64,000 bases of DNA from Centropus unirufus. Taxonomy: Eukaryota > Chordata > Aves > Cuculiformes > Centropidae. The stretch lies in NCBI GenBank assembly GCA_013397695.1, contig VYZI01000194.1, positions 568,729 to 632,728 on the forward strand, in the 5' to 3' direction. How positions within the stretch are numbered: the stretch's first letter is position 1; each line of letters begins with the position of its first letter. The notes under the pieces were generated by a model. That model was not told where the DNA came from. It ran no database searches and saw only the letters and a list, made by a program, of their open reading frames with translations. Of this stretch, positions 62,896 to 64,000 are shown piece by piece. Both the position numbers and the translations under genes were made by a program.

Positions 62896-64000
62896 CTGAC
62901 AACACAGCATAGCAGCCCATCAATGAGGTGTTCTGGAAAAACCCACCAACTCTAACAAGGACGGGCACTGGCAGCCCTTCCATGCGCAAATATGTATACT
63001 GGGCTTGAAGGTCTGCTCTGTCACAGGGAATGGAGGTCTAGAAGGAAAGAGAAACTTGGGAACTGCCTGCTGAACTGGCCTGAGCTGCCTGTGCAGCAAG
63101 CCTCCTCTTTTCCATGTTTCTCACTGTACCTCAGCATCTGCTTTGACAGCTGAAGAAACAGAGATGCAGAGCAAAAAATGTGGCTTTTGCCTTGGCCTGG
63201 GAATTTGATCAGATCTAGAAAGCTGAATCAGATCCAGCCCCAGATGTTACTGACCTCAACTAATACACAAACTAAGTTATCATGGGGAGGGCTTCCTATT
63301 GTTATAAAAATGCCATTTCTCACTGCTTTAGAAATCATAAAATTAAAGACAATGCAATTTCGCTCAGCCCACTGAACATGATTACCAGCTTCCAAGTCAT
63401 AGTGGATAAACTACTTTTCTGACATTTGGTGGGTTTAACGTTCTTTTTGTTGAATTGTAACTGTGCAGTTGTAAGACATGCAATGTTTGAAAAGTTACGT
63501 ATTTTCTTTACAGATCAAATATGTTGTCCTAACCTCACTCCCCAACCCTTTAAGTGATTAAGTTCTGGCATATCCTGAACTAGATTTAAAAAAAACAATA
63601 GATCAAATGCAGGCTCTGATTCGATGGCACAAACCGTATGAACACATGAGACTGCAGTTCTGTCATTGCTTTGTAGAGATGTGGCAGCTGCTGCACTTGC
63701 CTTCTATTGTTGAGTTCCCAGGAAGGAGGTCTCCCTGACCCAGACCCCAGATGCAGGTGTCAGCAGGGTGGGAAAGTACAACAGCACTTCTCAGTGACAG
63801 GGCAGATTTAGATCAGCTGCATGTTGAAGCCTTACCTTTAGAGAAGCCAGTATGGTAGCTGTGTATCTGTTCCATGAAGAAAGCAAGGAAATTGTGTGTT
63901 TGATCTGTTTTTATATGTGTCGCTCTGCCTTACAAGCCCCCAAGTGTTTCAATTAGGCATTAGTCAATCTTTTGCTTACACAGCTTTTACAGGGTCACTG
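62896..64000. other. Intron upstream of CUB9, partial
   Basis: At least 1105 bp of the phase-1 intron that should lead to CUB8 beyond base 64000. I see no exon, repeat or RNA gene in it. Confidence 0.75.

Noticed and set aside
62896..62989. Extension of the CUB9 open frame upstream to an ATG
   Set aside because: A good acceptor (GTTGTCAG) sits exactly where all other domains begin; the upstream residues are read-through into intron.
1..64000. A new biological system hidden in the introns
   Set aside because: I searched both strands for tRNA-like folds, retroviral or transposase open frames, extra gene starts and arrays. Only CR1 fragments and simple repeats were found; the window is explained by one gene.

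Overview
The window is ordinary nuclear DNA of a bird, most likely from a draft assembly. It is AT-rich and intron-rich, with one 378-base run of N and three 3' fragments of CR1 LINEs of the avian type. It lies wholly inside one large gene on the minus strand: CUBN, encoding cubilin, the giant peripheral-membrane endocytic receptor of kidney, gut and yolk-sac epithelia. I found no second protein gene, RNA gene, CRISPR array or virus, and no previously undescribed system; this is my main conclusion, not a gap in the search.

Reading the minus strand from right to left, I placed 31 coding exons between 62895 and 2998. They splice into 5295 nt (1764 whole codons plus a split codon at each end) with no stop, frameshift or missing piece. 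They encode 15 consecutive CUB domains. Matching the leftmost domain to human cubilin from memory, and counting back from its 27 CUB domains, makes these CUB9 to CUB23; this numbering is inferred. The signal peptide, EGF-like domains and CUB1-8 (including the intrinsic factor-B12 site, CUB5-8) lie to the right of base 64000. CUB24-27 and the stop codon lie to the left of base 1.

Layout: 62.9-48.0 kb CUB9 and CUB10, with two introns over 6 kb; 46.4-39.9 kb CUB11 (three exons) and CUB12; 38.6-28.4 kb CUB13 to CUB17, the densest part; 26.9-14.3 kb CUB18 to CUB21, with the N gap inside the CUB21 intron; 12.8-3.0 kb CUB22 and CUB23, with a 6.4 kb intron inside CUB22. Every intron between domains is phase 1, so each domain is a symmetric cassette, almost always of two exons. 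The introns hold CR1 fragments at 27.8, 49.4 and 57.0 kb, an 8-bp tandem repeat at 18.4 kb, an AT palindrome at 50.2 kb and a perfect 13-bp inverted repeat at 3.7 kb.

Most worth a second look: CUB13 has lost both partners of its first disulfide; CUB17 has two consecutive weak splice donors around exons that would skip in frame; CUB16, CUB17 and CUB21 lack parts of the calcium-binding triad; and several Asn-Cys-Ser/Thr sequons sit exactly on disulfide cysteines.
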